Shown piece by piece: positions 35,367-43,724 of a DNA stretch of 64,000 nucleotides. Under the pieces are notes generated by a model. It saw nothing but the letters and a program-made list of their open reading frames with translations. It ran no database searches and had not been told where the DNA came from. Source of the stretch: an uncultured Myxococcaceae bacterium (GTDB lineage Bacteria; Myxococcota_A; Polyangia; Polyangiales; Ga0077539). The DNA is taken from the NCBI GenBank assembly GCA_945952225.1, contig CAMFHP010000027.1, forward strand, positions 1-64,000. The letters run 5' to 3'. The first letter of the stretch is position 1. Each line of letters starts with the position of its first letter. Both the position numbers and the translations under genes were made by a program.

Positions 35367-35735
35367 TCAGCCGAAGGCGCGCTCGGCGCGCTCTTGCTCT
35401 TCTTTGCACTTGATGCAGAGGTTGGTCTCGGGGCGCGCTTCGAGGCGCTTCAGCGAGATGTCTTCCTCGCACTCGTCGCACTTGCCGTAGGTGCCGTTCG
35501 CGATCTTCTCGAGCGCCTGGTCGATCTTGTCGAGCAGGAACTTCTCGCGCCCGCGGAGGCGGAACGTGAACGACTGGATGTACTCGCTCGACGCGAGATC
35601 CATCTCGTCGGGCAGGTCATCGGCGTCGAGGGTCATCTCGTCCGCGAGGGTCGCCTGGGCGTTCTTGATGATCTGCGCCTTCTTCTCTTCGAGGACCTCG
35701 CGGAGGGCCGTGAGATTGGTCTTCGTGAGCGCCAT
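35367..35735 (-). CDS. dksA: DksA/TraR family RNA polymerase regulator
   Basis: 122 aa. An N-terminal coiled coil is followed by the tip motif DxxDxA, here DEMDLA, which in DksA reaches into the RNA polymerase secondary channel. A C4 zinc finger is formed by CDEC near 88 and CIKC near 109. It is close to true DksA and likely mediates ppGpp-dependent control of rRNA and amino-acid promoters. The ATG at 35735 gives MALTKTNL; upstream readings lack support. Confidence 0.93.
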   Translation of the reverse strand: MALTKTNLTALREVLEEKKAQIIKNAQATLADEMTLDADDLPDEMDLASSEYIQSFTFRLRGREKFLLDKIDQALEKIANGTYGKCDECEEDISLKRLEARPETNLCIKCKEEQERAERAFG

Positions 35736-35847
35736 GAGGGGTGCCGCTGTCCTTTCCCCGCCGATCGGGAGGGCCGACGATGCTAGGGGAGAAATCGCCG
35801 GAGTCAAGCGATCGATTGCGAGGAGGGCCGTGTGCGAGGTCGCGAGA

Positions 35848-37323
35848 TCAGCCCGCGGTGGCTTCCGCCGAAGGCGGGCGGAGCGCGGCGTCGTCCATGA
35901 GGTCGTTCCACGTGGGCTGCTTGCGCCCGTGGCGATTGACCACCGCCGGAGGACGGAGCCGACCGAGGCCGTACACGAGTCCGTTGATCGCCATCCAGCG
36001 CGCGGCGTGGCGCGCATCGAGCCACGGATCGTGGGCGTCGGTGCGTCCGCGGAGCGTCGCGTCGGCGTGGCGGCGCGCGGCCTCGAAGGCCATGAAGAAG
36101 CGATCGACGTTGCGCTCCGGCGAGCAGCGCTCGCGGGCGTGACGTTCCGCGGCGACGCCCAGCGCATGACGACGACGGGGGTTGCGCAGCAGCGAGACCG
36201 CCGCGCGCCCGAAGCGCCAGTCGGCGGCGTCGACGTCGCCCGTGGGCTCCACGAGAAGTCCCGTGACGTCGTGCTCGATCTGCTGCGACACGCCCATGCC
36301 GTCGGCGAAGGCGAGCGCGGGGAGGCCGCACCACAGGGCCTCGCTCACCACCTGGCCGTAGGTCTCCGACAGCGACGCGTACACGAACGCGTCGGCGTGA
36401 CGGTAGAACGTGGGCATCTGCGTGACGGGGAACTCGCCGGGGAACCAGCACCGGTCGGCCACGCCGAGCTCGGCCGCGTAGCGCTTGAAGAGGTCGTGGT
36501 CGGGGCCGTCGCCCACGAGCGTGAGCGAGGCCTCGGGCACCGACGGCGCGATCCAGCGCGCGAAGATGCGGAGCAGTCGCTCGACCTCCTTCTCGCGCGT
36601 GTGGCGGCACACCACGAGGAGGCGCGCGCCGCGCTTCATGTGCTTCGGAAACGGATCGGGGCCCGGCGCGGCGTCGAAGATGCGCGGCTCGACGTTGCGC
36701 GGAATCACATGGATGGGCGCGCGCACGCCGCGGTCGCGCCAGTACTGCTCCAGGCCGCGGCACAGCACGATGAGCCCGTCGCTCTCGTTGTAGACGTCGG
36801 CCGACGTGCCCTCGGCGATCTTGAGAAAGGTCTTCTGAAAGACCTTGTGCGCGAGCTCGCTGTCGATGAGCGACTCGGGCATCACCACGGGGTACACGCT
36901 CGGCACGTGCACCGTGTTGACGCACACGAGGGGGATACCCTTCGCGCGACGGAGCCAGAGACCGAGCTCCATGAGCTCGCTCGCGGTCTGACCGAGCACC
37001 ACGTCGAAGTCCCAGTCGCGGGCCTGCTCGAAGATGTTTTCGAGCGGCAGCGGGATCCACACGCCGGGGTGGTTGTGCATCGGCACGCTGGGCAGACACA
37101 CGTGGCGCGCGGGGAGATCTTCGGGCCGCGCCGCGGGGTCGCGCGGGCCGATGATGGTCACCTCGCAGCCGCGCTTGAGGAGCTCACGGTAGAGAAACTG
37201 CGTCGCGAAGGTGGCTCCGTTCGCATACGGGAGCCGCACGTAGTCGCTCAGGATCGCCACCTTGCGGGGCCAGGTGTCGCCGTTGGCCTTGCGGGTCCTC
37301 GTGCCGTGCGTGCCGTTGATCAT
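35848..37323 (-). CDS. glycosyltransferase family 4
   Basis: 491 aa. The N-terminal domain opens with VAILSDYVRLPYANGATFATQ near residue 23. The C-terminal domain has LLVVCRHTREKEVERLL near 238 and the E-x7-E motif in SETYGQVVSEALWCG near 318. A C-terminal extension of about 90 residues lies beyond the GT core and has no recognised domain. It resembles diacylglycerol-glycosyltransferase-like GT4 enzymes (NTVHVPSVYP, early GAT loop). It is divergent from the next glycosyltransferase with only 48 bp between starts, so the promoters overlap. Confidence 0.88.
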   Translation of the reverse strand: MINGTHGTRTRKANGDTWPRKVAILSDYVRLPYANGATFATQFLYRELLKRGCEVTIIGPRDPAARPEDLPARHVCLPSVPMHNHPGVWIPLPLENIFEQARDWDFDVVLGQTASELMELGLWLRRAKGIPLVCVNTVHVPSVYPVVMPESLIDSELAHKVFQKTFLKIAEGTSADVYNESDGLIVLCRGLEQYWRDRGVRAPIHVIPRNVEPRIFDAAPGPDPFPKHMKRGARLLVVCRHTREKEVERLLRIFARWIAPSVPEASLTLVGDGPDHDLFKRYAAELGVADRCWFPGEFPVTQMPTFYRHADAFVYASLSETYGQVVSEALWCGLPALAFADGMGVSQQIEHDVTGLLVEPTGDVDAADWRFGRAAVSLLRNPRRRHALGVAAERHARERCSPERNVDRFFMAFEAARRHADATLRGRTDAHDPWLDARHAARWMAINGLVYGLGRLRPPAVVNRHGRKQPTWNDLMDDAALRPPSAEATAG

Positions 37324-37371
37324 CGCGGGTGTCTCACTCGTATCGGGTCTGGTAGAAGCTCGTCGCGGGCC

Positions 37372-38544
37372 GTGAAAATCGTCGATGTCACCGAGTTCTG
37401 GTCGGAGCGGGGCGGCGGAGTGCGCGCGTACCTAACACAACTGCTCCGCGAGGGAACAACGCGCGGCCATGAGGTCGTCGTGGTCGCGCCGGGCGCCCGC
37501 GACGAAGCCGTTCCCCTCGAAGGCGGCCGCGTCCTGCGCGTGCGCGGACCCGCCATGCCCTACGACCCCAGCTACCACGCACTCTGGAACGTTCGCGCGA
37601 TCACCGACCTCATCGACCGCGAACGCCCCGACATCGTCGAAGCCTCGTCGCCCTACGTGGCTGCTCTGGTAGCCACGCGTGTGCGACAGGTTCGTGTGCG
37701 TTCGCTGGTGGTGCATTCCGACTTCATCGACACGTATGCACGGCCCGTGCTGCAAGGCGCCTTCGGGCCGCGCATCGCAGACGTCGCGCTCTCGCCGCCG
37801 TGGGCGATGCTCCGTGCCGCCACGGCACGCTTCGACGTCACGGTGTGCTCGGGGCGCTGGCTCGCCGACAAGCTCGAAGCCCACGGATGCGCGCGGGTTT
37901 CGTGCGTTCCCTTCGGCATCCGTCACGCGGAGTTCTCGCCTTCGCTCCGTGACGAGACGCTCCGCGCGTCGCTCCTCGGAGCGCTCGCCGCGCAGCCCGA
38001 TGCGACCCTCGTCGCCGTCGTCGGTCGCCTCGCCGTCGAGAAGCGCGTGCCGCTGGTCTTCCGCGCAATGGCGGAGCTCCGTCGCACGCGCCCCCTCGCC
38101 ATCGTGGTGCTCGGCGACGGACCGGAGCGCCCGCGCCTCGAAGCCCTCGCGCGCGAGCTCAACCTCCCGGTGCGCTTCGAAGGCTTCGTCACCGACCGCC
38201 CGCGCTTCGCGAAGACCCTCGCGAGCGCCGACGTGCTCGTGCACGGCTGCGCCTGCGAGACCTTTGGATTCTCCGTCGCCGAAGCCCTCGCGTCGGGCGT
38301 TCCCGTGGTGGTGCCCGATGCGGGCGGCGCGCGCGAATTCGCCGACGAGGGCGCCGCCGAACGCTACGAGCCCCTCGGTGACGCGGTGGCAGTCTCGGTA
38401 GCCACGGCGCGGCTACTGCGAAGGCCACGCGCGCCCATGGTGGCCGCTGCCGTCGCCGCCGCCGCGCGGGTGCCGCCCGCGGAGTCGCACTTCGGTGCTC
38501 TCTTCGCGCGGTATGAGTCGCTCCTCGCAGAAGGTCCGCGATGA
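37372..38544 (+). CDS. glycosyltransferase family 4
   Basis: 390 aa. It has the N-terminal MKIVDVTEFWSERGGGVRAY loop, VVHSDFIDTYARP near 116, VVGRLAVEKRVPLVFRA near 220, and the E-x7-E pair in CETFGFSVAEALASG near 298. The resemblance to alpha-mannosyltransferases of the PimB type is loose. The start is a GTG at 37372. The last codon overlaps the start of the deacetylase-like gene as ATGA, so the two are coupled and probably act on the same glycan. Confidence 0.88.
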   Translation: MKIVDVTEFWSERGGGVRAYLTQLLREGTTRGHEVVVVAPGARDEAVPLEGGRVLRVRGPAMPYDPSYHALWNVRAITDLIDRERPDIVEASSPYVAALVATRVRQVRVRSLVVHSDFIDTYARPVLQGAFGPRIADVALSPPWAMLRAATARFDVTVCSGRWLADKLEAHGCARVSCVPFGIRHAEFSPSLRDETLRASLLGALAAQPDATLVAVVGRLAVEKRVPLVFRAMAELRRTRPLAIVVLGDGPERPRLEALARELNLPVRFEGFVTDRPRFAKTLASADVLVHGCACETFGFSVAEALASGVPVVVPDAGGAREFADEGAAERYEPLGDAVAVSVATARLLRRPRAPMVAAAVAAAARVPPAESHFGALFARYESLLAEGPR

Positions 38545-39248
38545 TCCACGTGTCGATTCACGACGTCTCGCCGCGGTGGCGTGACGAGGTAGAGACCGCG
38601 CTCGGGTGGTGCCACGCGATCGGCGTGAAGCCCGGGCTCCTCGTGGTGCCCGACTTCCATCATCGGCATCCGCTCGCGGAGCAGCCCGCCTACGTCGAGA
38701 GACTCCGCGGCCTCGCGCGCGAAGGGCACGAGCTCTTTCTCCACGGGTATCACCACCTCTCGCCGCCGGGCGAAGGCGTCGGCCACTTCGTCGCGCAGCG
38801 CGTGGTGAGCGCCGGCGAGGCCGAGTTCGCCGCCTACGACCGCCGCGAGGGAGAGGCCCTCCTCGACCGCGGACTCGACCTGTTGCGCACGCTCGCGCTC
38901 CCGGTGGCGGGCTTCATTCCGCCGGCGTGGGCGCGGCGCGAGTGGCTCCTTGATGCGCTGCGCGCGCGCGGCATCGACTACGTCGAAGACCAGCTCTTCG
39001 CGTACCGCCCCGTCGCCGCGCGCCGTGTGTTCGCGCCCGCGATCAACTACGCGAGCCGCACGCGCGGCCGTCGCATCACGAGCGTCGCGTATGCGCGCCT
39101 CGCGCGGGGCTACACGCGCGTCGGACTCGGCGTGCGCATCGCGATCCACCCCGCGGACCTGCACCACGCGTGGCTCGTCGACGAGACGCGGGCGCTCCTC
39201 GACTGGGCGAAGGGGCGCACCACCGACACGGTGGCGGCGTTGTTCTGA
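38541..39248 (+). CDS. DUF2334-type polysaccharide deacetylase-like protein
   Basis: 235 aa. It begins MIHVSIHDVSPRW, the DUF2334 hallmark with an Asp in the NodB-fold motif-1 position, then has ELFLHGYHH near residue 71 as the metal-binding His pair and FIPPAWA near 118 as the arginine/proline motif 3. DUF2334 proteins are predicted deacetylases of sugars. It is translationally coupled to the preceding glycosyltransferase. Confidence 0.85.
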   Translation: MIHVSIHDVSPRWRDEVETALGWCHAIGVKPGLLVVPDFHHRHPLAEQPAYVERLRGLAREGHELFLHGYHHLSPPGEGVGHFVAQRVVSAGEAEFAAYDRREGEALLDRGLDLLRTLALPVAGFIPPAWARREWLLDALRARGIDYVEDQLFAYRPVAARRVFAPAINYASRTRGRRITSVAYARLARGYTRVGLGVRIAIHPADLHHAWLVDETRALLDWAKGRTTDTVAALF

Positions 39249-39324
39249 GCGCGGGCATCGGTGCCAGTCGGCGTGCGCTGCGGTGCAATGGGCGCGCGGG
39301 ACGGTAGCGTCGTAGAGTCCGCGC

Positions 39325-39921
39325 ATGGCAGGCGACGCGGCGCGCACACCGGTGGTGACCTACGACGAGTACCTCGCGATCGAGCGCGCGGCCGATCAGC
39401 GCCACGAGTGGCTCGATGGGCGCGTCTACGCGATGGCGGGTGGAACGCTCGTGCACGCGGAGCTCGCGTTCGCGGTGCTGCGTGAGCTGGGCGACGCGGC
39501 CCTGCGTTGCGGCTGTCGTGTGTTCAACGCCGACGCGAAGGTGCGCGTGCGTGAGACCGGTCTCGCGACCTATCCCGACGGGTCGATCGTCTGCGGACGC
39601 GTCGAGACCGACCCGATGGATCGCAATGCGATGACGAACCCCACGCTCCTCGTCGAGGTGCTCTCCGACGGCACCGAGGGCTATGACCGCGGCGAGAAGT
39701 GGGCGCACTACCGGCACATCTCCACGCTGAAGGACTATGTGCTCGTGTCGCAGCACACGCCGCGCATCGAGGTGTTCTCTCGCGACGGCGACCACTGGAC
39801 GCTTCGCATCGCAGAGCGCGGCGAGACCCTCACGCTCACCGCCCTCGACGCGACGATCGCTGTGGACCGCGTGTACCTCGGCATCGAGCTCACCACCGGC
39901 GGTCGCCTCGCAGGCGCCTGA
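39325..39921 (+). CDS. Uma2 family (DUF820) putative restriction-endonuclease-fold protein
   Basis: 198 aa. It has the Uma2 opening (TYDEYLAIERAADQRHEWLDG), the PD-(D/E)xK-like core with YPDGSIVCG near residue 90 and PTLLVEVLSDGTE near 112, and the family's YRHISTLKDYVLVSQ segment. Uma2 proteins are very numerous in cyanobacteria and some myxobacteria; the biological role is unknown, though a nuclease fold is established. It stands alone on the plus strand. Confidence 0.9.
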   Translation: MAGDAARTPVVTYDEYLAIERAADQRHEWLDGRVYAMAGGTLVHAELAFAVLRELGDAALRCGCRVFNADAKVRVRETGLATYPDGSIVCGRVETDPMDRNAMTNPTLLVEVLSDGTEGYDRGEKWAHYRHISTLKDYVLVSQHTPRIEVFSRDGDHWTLRIAERGETLTLTALDATIAVDRVYLGIELTTGGRLAGA

Positions 39922-39937
39922 TCGCTCGGCGAGACCC

Positions 39938-40768
39938 TCACAACGTCTCGAAGCCCGGGAGCGGATCGTAGTCCCCGTCGTGGTCGTCGAGCTCTTCGGC
40001 GGTCGGCAGCGCGTCGGGGGCGAGGTCGTCGTCGTCGAGCGAGGCGAGGAGCCCGTCGAGGCCCGAGAGGTCGCGCACGGTGTCGTCGTCGTCGTCGCCG
40101 AGCTCGGGCAGCGTGCCGTCGCGGAGGTAGCGCGCCCAGTCGTCGCCGTGTTCGTCGCGGAGCAGGGCCTCCAGCGCAGAGGGCTTGAGCCGCACGATCG
40201 GGAGGCCGTCGGTGCTGCTGCGCGGGCGCACGCGGAGGTCGGCGCGTGGGTACACGGTGAGCTCCACGTCCCACACGTCGGCGACGTGGACGTGGGTGTA
40301 CTCGCGCACGACGCCGCCCTTGAAGATCGACGCGCGCTCGGTCTCGTGACGCCATCCGAGCGCGCGCACCACGAGGAGCAGCTCGTCGACGTCGTCGCAG
40401 AAGACGTGCAGGTCGATGTCGCTCCCGCGTCGGATGTGTCCCGTGCTCACGCTTCCGATGAGCCGCGGTTCGAAGCCGTCGAGGGCGCGCATCACGCGGA
40501 GCGCCACCACGCGCATCGCGAAGAGTCTCCGCGTGCGGGCGTCCCCTTCTGCGAGTTCGGCGAGGCACAGGAGCGCGTCGCGGATCTCACCGTTCGAGGG
40601 GAGATCCATCGGGCGGTGGCGGAGTCGACGGCCGCCCACCCGTCCGAGCACGCGCTTCGCCGCGAGGCGCTTGGCCGTGAAGTACTGCTTCACGCCCTCC
40701 TCGTACATGAGCCGCGCGGCCTCGACCGCGAGGGCGCCGCGAAGACCGCCGGGACCTTCACGCGCCAT
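39938..40768 (-). CDS. nucleotidyltransferase-fold protein (pol-beta superfamily)
   Basis: 276 aa. The catalytic signature of the pol-beta nucleotidyltransferase superfamily is GSVSTG...GSDIDLHVF near residue 105-120, with the third Asp probably in VWDVELTVY near 165. A helical region precedes it, and the tail contains a run of four acidic residues. The ATG at 40768 lies inside the end of the upstream HTH gene, so the two overlap by 11 bp. The chemistry could be AMP or other NMP transfer to protein or RNA; the target is unknown. Confidence 0.8.
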   Translation of the reverse strand: MAREGPGGLRGALAVEAARLMYEEGVKQYFTAKRLAAKRVLGRVGGRRLRHRPMDLPSNGEIRDALLCLAELAEGDARTRRLFAMRVVALRVMRALDGFEPRLIGSVSTGHIRRGSDIDLHVFCDDVDELLLVVRALGWRHETERASIFKGGVVREYTHVHVADVWDVELTVYPRADLRVRPRSSTDGLPIVRLKPSALEALLRDEHGDDWARYLRDGTLPELGDDDDDTVRDLSGLDGLLASLDDDDLAPDALPTAEELDDHDGDYDPLPGFETL

Positions 40769-41132
40769 CGCCGTCACCCCGCGCGCCGAGCACCGGCGCG
40801 AGCACCTCGCGAAGCCTTCGCAGCGCACCCCCGATGGGACGCCCCCGGCGCACGTCTCCCCAGAGCGCCTTCTGGATCACCTGCTGCGAGACGCCGAGAC
40901 GACGCGCGATCTCGCCCTGCGAGAGCCCCTCGAAGAAGTGCCACTCGACGATCGTTCGCTGCCGGTCGGTGAGCGCCGTCGCGATGGCCGCGCGGAGCAC
41001 CTCGGCGCGGCGGTCGTCGGAGACCGTGGGGCCGTCGTCGGCCGCGGCGGTGGTGAGCGCCAGTGCGTCGAGGGAGCTCCAGCGCGCGGTGCGGCGCGGT
41101 CGCGCGGTGCGGTCAGCGGGGGAGCTCCACAT
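40758..41132 (-). CDS. sigma-70 region 4-like HTH protein
   Basis: About 124 aa. The C-terminal half contains a sigma-factor region-4 helix-turn-helix: ALTDRQRTIVEWHFFEGLS followed by QGEIARRLGVSQQVIQKAL. No region 2 is present, so it is not a complete sigma factor and is more likely a small DNA-binding regulator. The start is uncertain; ATG at 41132 overlaps the upstream HD gene by 20 bp. It is the middle gene of a three-gene overlapping set with the HD protein and the nucleotidyltransferase. Confidence 0.7.
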   Translation of the reverse strand: MWSSPADRTARPRRTARWSSLDALALTTAAADDGPTVSDDRRAEVLRAAIATALTDRQRTIVEWHFFEGLSQGEIARRLGVSQQVIQKALWGDVRRGRPIGGALRRLREVLAPVLGARGDGDGA

Positions 41133-41586
41133 CGGAGGCGCACGGCGCGGTGCGGGCGGTGAGGGCGTCGAGCACGGCGTCGAGGGCGACGGCGACGGGC
41201 GGAACGACGGCGTCGGGGCGACGGCCCGCGAGGTCCCAGCGACGGAGCTGTTCGAGGTCACGGAGAAGGGGAGCGCCGCGCAGACGGCGGCGGGTCACCC
41301 CCGGCGCGCGCAGGAGGTCGAGGTGGTGGCGCACGAGCCACACGGTGCGAGGGGGCATGAGTCCGTCGAGGAGGTCGGCGCCGTCGGCGTCGTGGTCGGG
41401 GCCGCGGAGTGATTTGCCCACGTCGTGGAGCAGCGCGGCGGCGAGGAGTTCGGGGTCGTCGGTGTCGCGTCGGGCGTGGTCCCACACCTGGAGCGAGTGG
41501 AACAACGCGTCGCCTTCGGGATGGTACCGGGGATCCTGGGCGATGCCATCGAGGGCGTGGAGCAGGTCGAGGAGTTCGTCGCGCAT
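41113..41586 (-). CDS. HD-domain phosphohydrolase
   Basis: 157 aa. It contains the HD metal-site motif: His in HSLQVWDHARR near residue 29, the HD pair in LAAALLHDVGKS near 54, and a later conserved HHLDLL. The preceding YHPEGDALFHSL resembles the HD region of CCA-adding tRNA nucleotidyltransferases. HD proteins are usually phosphatases or phosphodiesterases. No ribosome-binding site is obvious at the ATG at 41586. It is the first gene of the overlapping HD/HTH/nucleotidyltransferase set. Confidence 0.8.
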   Translation of the reverse strand: MRDELLDLLHALDGIAQDPRYHPEGDALFHSLQVWDHARRDTDDPELLAAALLHDVGKSLRGPDHDADGADLLDGLMPPRTVWLVRHHLDLLRAPGVTRRRLRGAPLLRDLEQLRRWDLAGRRPDAVVPPVAVALDAVLDALTARTAPCASDVELPR

Positions 41587-42057
41587 CGGGAGGTCAGAGG
41601 GAGCCGCGGGCCGCGCCGGTGGAGGTCGTGGAAGCGTGCGCGCCGTTGGGGGCTCCACCTCCGTGCACGGTCACACCCACCGACGACGGATCGCCCTGCG
41701 GTTTCGTGGCAGAGGGCTCCCGTGCGCGTCGGGAGGCGGTTGCGACGGTGTCGGTCGGGTCCCGTGCGCGTCGGGAGGTGCTCGCCACGGTGACGATCGG
41801 GTCCCGTGCGCGTCGGGAGGCGCCCGCCACGGTGTCGGTCGGGTCCCGTGGGCGTCGGGAGGCGCCCGCCACGGTGGCGATCGGGTCCCGTGGGCGTCGG
41901 GAGGCGCCCGCCACGGTGGCGATCGGGTCCCGACGGCGGAAATCACGGGAAATCACGGTCGACGGAGAAAAGTGACGGGCCCCGCCGGAAATCGTCACGG
42001 GGCGCGCAACCGGCGACACCGACCCTTCGAGAACCCCCGCGAAAGGTCAGGGATCCC
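41587..42057. promoter_or_regulatory. 471-bp divergent intergenic region with repeat array
   Basis: This gap between the HD operon and the helical protein gene holds the 42-bp repeat array (41715-41933) and no gene I can support. Open frames cross it on both strands because 42 is a multiple of three, but none has a clear start signal. Confidence 0.5.
41715..41933. repeat. 42-bp tandem repeat array, 5 full copies plus a partial
   Basis: Units start at 41715, 41757, 41799, 41841 and 41883; a partial sixth starts at 41925. They differ at a few positions, mainly GTGCGCG versus GTGGGCG and GGCGCCC versus GGTGCTC. Each carries the palindrome CGGGTCCCG and the stem CCCG(N7)CGGG. If translated on the plus strand, the 14-residue unit reads GSRARREAPATVSV; on the minus strand it reads RDPIATVAGASRRP. 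There is no spacer, so it is not a CRISPR array. Confidence 0.9.
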
Positions 42058-42744
42058 ATGCGCATCTATCTCGACAATGACGGTTGGAACTCCATCCACG
42101 ACGATCTGCTCTTCACGGCGTCGGTGCTCGACGCCAGCGGCACGCACGCCGCCCTCGCGCGCCCCCTCGATGCCCTCGTCGACGAGTGGGACGGCGTCGA
42201 AGCCGAACGCGTCGCCGCCGCCCGCAGCGTCGTGCGCGCCAACGCCCGCGTCGCCTGGCTCGACGCGGACCTCGACAACCGCACGCGCCGCTTCGCCGGG
42301 CAGCTCCTCCTCGACTGCGGCAACGACCGCACGCACGCGACCTTCGCGCGGTTCTTTCCCGTGAACGTGACCGAGGTGGTGAAGCTCGCGCTCGGGTCGC
42401 AGCTCGACGCGACGGCGGCGTGGCCTGCGCTCGGCGCCGCGCTCGGACTGCCGAAGGCCAGCGCCACGGCCCTCGCGGCGGTGACGGCGGTGTTCGGGCC
42501 CGCGCGCGCCGCCCTCGCGGCCCGCGTCACGGCGGAGGAGGCCGCCACGCTCGTGTCGGTGAAGCAGCAGGCGTGGCGTGAGCGGGCCAACACGCAGCGG
42601 CGGGTGGTGGAGTCGTCGATCCTCGCGTGGGCCACGCAGCACGGGCAGCCGCGGGGCTACGTCGACACGTTCTTTCCGCGGCCGAAGGTGCGGACCACGA
42701 AGGCCACGCCGTCGAACCCGGTGAACCCCGTCGAACCGCGCTGA
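42058..42744 (+). CDS. uncharacterised alpha-helical protein, 228 aa
   Basis: The product is not recognised. It starts MRIYLDNDGWNSI and then is Ala-rich and almost entirely helical, including VVRANARVAWLDADLDN and the block VTEVVKLALGSQLDATA. Basic residues cluster at the C-terminus, which ends in a Pro/Thr/Lys tail. There is no signal peptide. A real gene is supported by host-like codon use over 229 codons and by the terminator that follows it. Confidence 0.65.
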   Translation: MRIYLDNDGWNSIHDDLLFTASVLDASGTHAALARPLDALVDEWDGVEAERVAAARSVVRANARVAWLDADLDNRTRRFAGQLLLDCGNDRTHATFARFFPVNVTEVVKLALGSQLDATAAWPALGAALGLPKASATALAAVTAVFGPARAALAARVTAEEAATLVSVKQQAWRERANTQRRVVESSILAWATQHGQPRGYVDTFFPRPKVRTTKATPSNPVNPVEPR

Positions 42745-42760
42745 GCGGACGGTGACCGCA

Positions 42761-42794
42761 GGGCGCGGAGGGGATCGACGCTCCCTCCGCGCCC
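42761..42794 (+). terminator. hairpin terminator after the helical protein gene
   Basis: GGGCGCGGAGGG (42761-42772) and CCCTCCGCGCCC (42783-42794) form a perfect 12-bp stem with a 10-nt loop. It lacks a T-tract. Confidence 0.55.
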
Positions 42795-42851
42795 GCGACC
42801 CGCGGGGTGCGTCGGGCGCCCACGGAGGGGGGCTCGCGGTGGCGCACCGTG

Positions 42852-43721
42852 ATGTATAGGTTCGCGCCCGTGACCGAACTCCATGACCAGTGCCTCCGGG
42901 CGATGACCGATGACGGCGGGTTCCGCGTGATGACCGTGCGGACCACCCAGACCGTTCGTGACGTACTCCAGACCCAGAACGTGAAGGGCGAGACCGCGCG
43001 CTGGCTCGCCGACCTCGTGACGGGAACCCTCCTCGTGCGCGAGACCATGTCCCCCGCCAACCGCGTGCAGGGCCTTCTGCACGGCATCGCGCGCAGCGGC
43101 GTGCTCGTGGCCGACTGCCATCCCGACGGCGGCTCGCGCGGGCTCGTGCAGCGCCGCGGTGACGGCGATCCCCTCGTGGGCGGCGGCGCCGTGCTGGAGA
43201 TGATGCGCACGCTCCATCGCGGGGTGCACAAGGGCATGGTGAAGGTGCCCGACGGGGCGACGCTCTCGACCGCCTTCATGGCCTACATGCAGGAGAGCGA
43301 GCAGGTCGCGACGGTGATGGCCATGACCACGCTCTTCGACGGCGATCGTGTGCGCGCGTCGGGCGGCTACCTCGTGCAGCTCCTGCCCGAGCTCAGCGAG
43401 CCCATGCTCGCCATCATGACCGAGCGCCTCAAGGAGTTCGCGCCCATCGAGGCGCTGCTCCGCGACGAGAGCACCACGCCGCACTCGCTGATGGCAGAAC
43501 TCCTCTACGGAATGCCCTTCACGCAGCTCGCGGACAGCCCGCTCCAGTTCCAGTGCCGCTGCGACCAGGTGCGGATCATGGCCTCGCTCGCGACGCTTCC
43601 GCGCGACGAGGTGCAGGCCATGGTCGACGACGCGAAGCCGCTGGAGATCACCTGCGACTACTGCCGCCGCGACTACGTGATCGAGCCCGAGCAGCTCCGC
43701 GGGCTCCTCGCACCGAGCTGA
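42852..43721 (+). CDS. hslO: redox-regulated chaperone Hsp33
   Basis: Chaperone activated by disulfide formation under oxidative stress. About 289 aa, near the E. coli length. It has the Hsp33 core (ETARWLADLVTGTLLVRETM near residue 37, GSRGLVQRRGDGD near 95). The C-terminal zinc switch has CxC (QCRCDQ near 233) and CxxC (TCDYC near 265), the four Zn-binding cysteines. I use the ATG at 42852; a GTG at 42870 is an alternative. It converges with a regulator gene 3 bp downstream. Confidence 0.95.
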   Translation: MYRFAPVTELHDQCLRAMTDDGGFRVMTVRTTQTVRDVLQTQNVKGETARWLADLVTGTLLVRETMSPANRVQGLLHGIARSGVLVADCHPDGGSRGLVQRRGDGDPLVGGGAVLEMMRTLHRGVHKGMVKVPDGATLSTAFMAYMQESEQVATVMAMTTLFDGDRVRASGGYLVQLLPELSEPMLAIMTERLKEFAPIEALLRDESTTPHSLMAELLYGMPFTQLADSPLQFQCRCDQVRIMASLATLPRDEVQAMVDDAKPLEITCDYCRRDYVIEPEQLRGLLAPS

Positions 43722-43724
43722 CCG

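Noticed and set aside
35491-37371. In-frame 5' extension of the glycosyltransferase at 37372
   Set aside because: It would run about 627 codons antisense through dksA and another glycosyltransferase gene. The GT4 fold starts at the GTG at 37372.
41715-41933. CRISPR array
   Set aside because: Units are directly adjacent with no spacers, and no cas gene lies nearby.
41594-42019. 141-codon minus-strand frame across the 42-bp repeats, ending just before the HD gene
   Set aside because: Open only because the repeat length is a multiple of three. Codon use is atypical and there is no start signal, so it is described under the repeat array.
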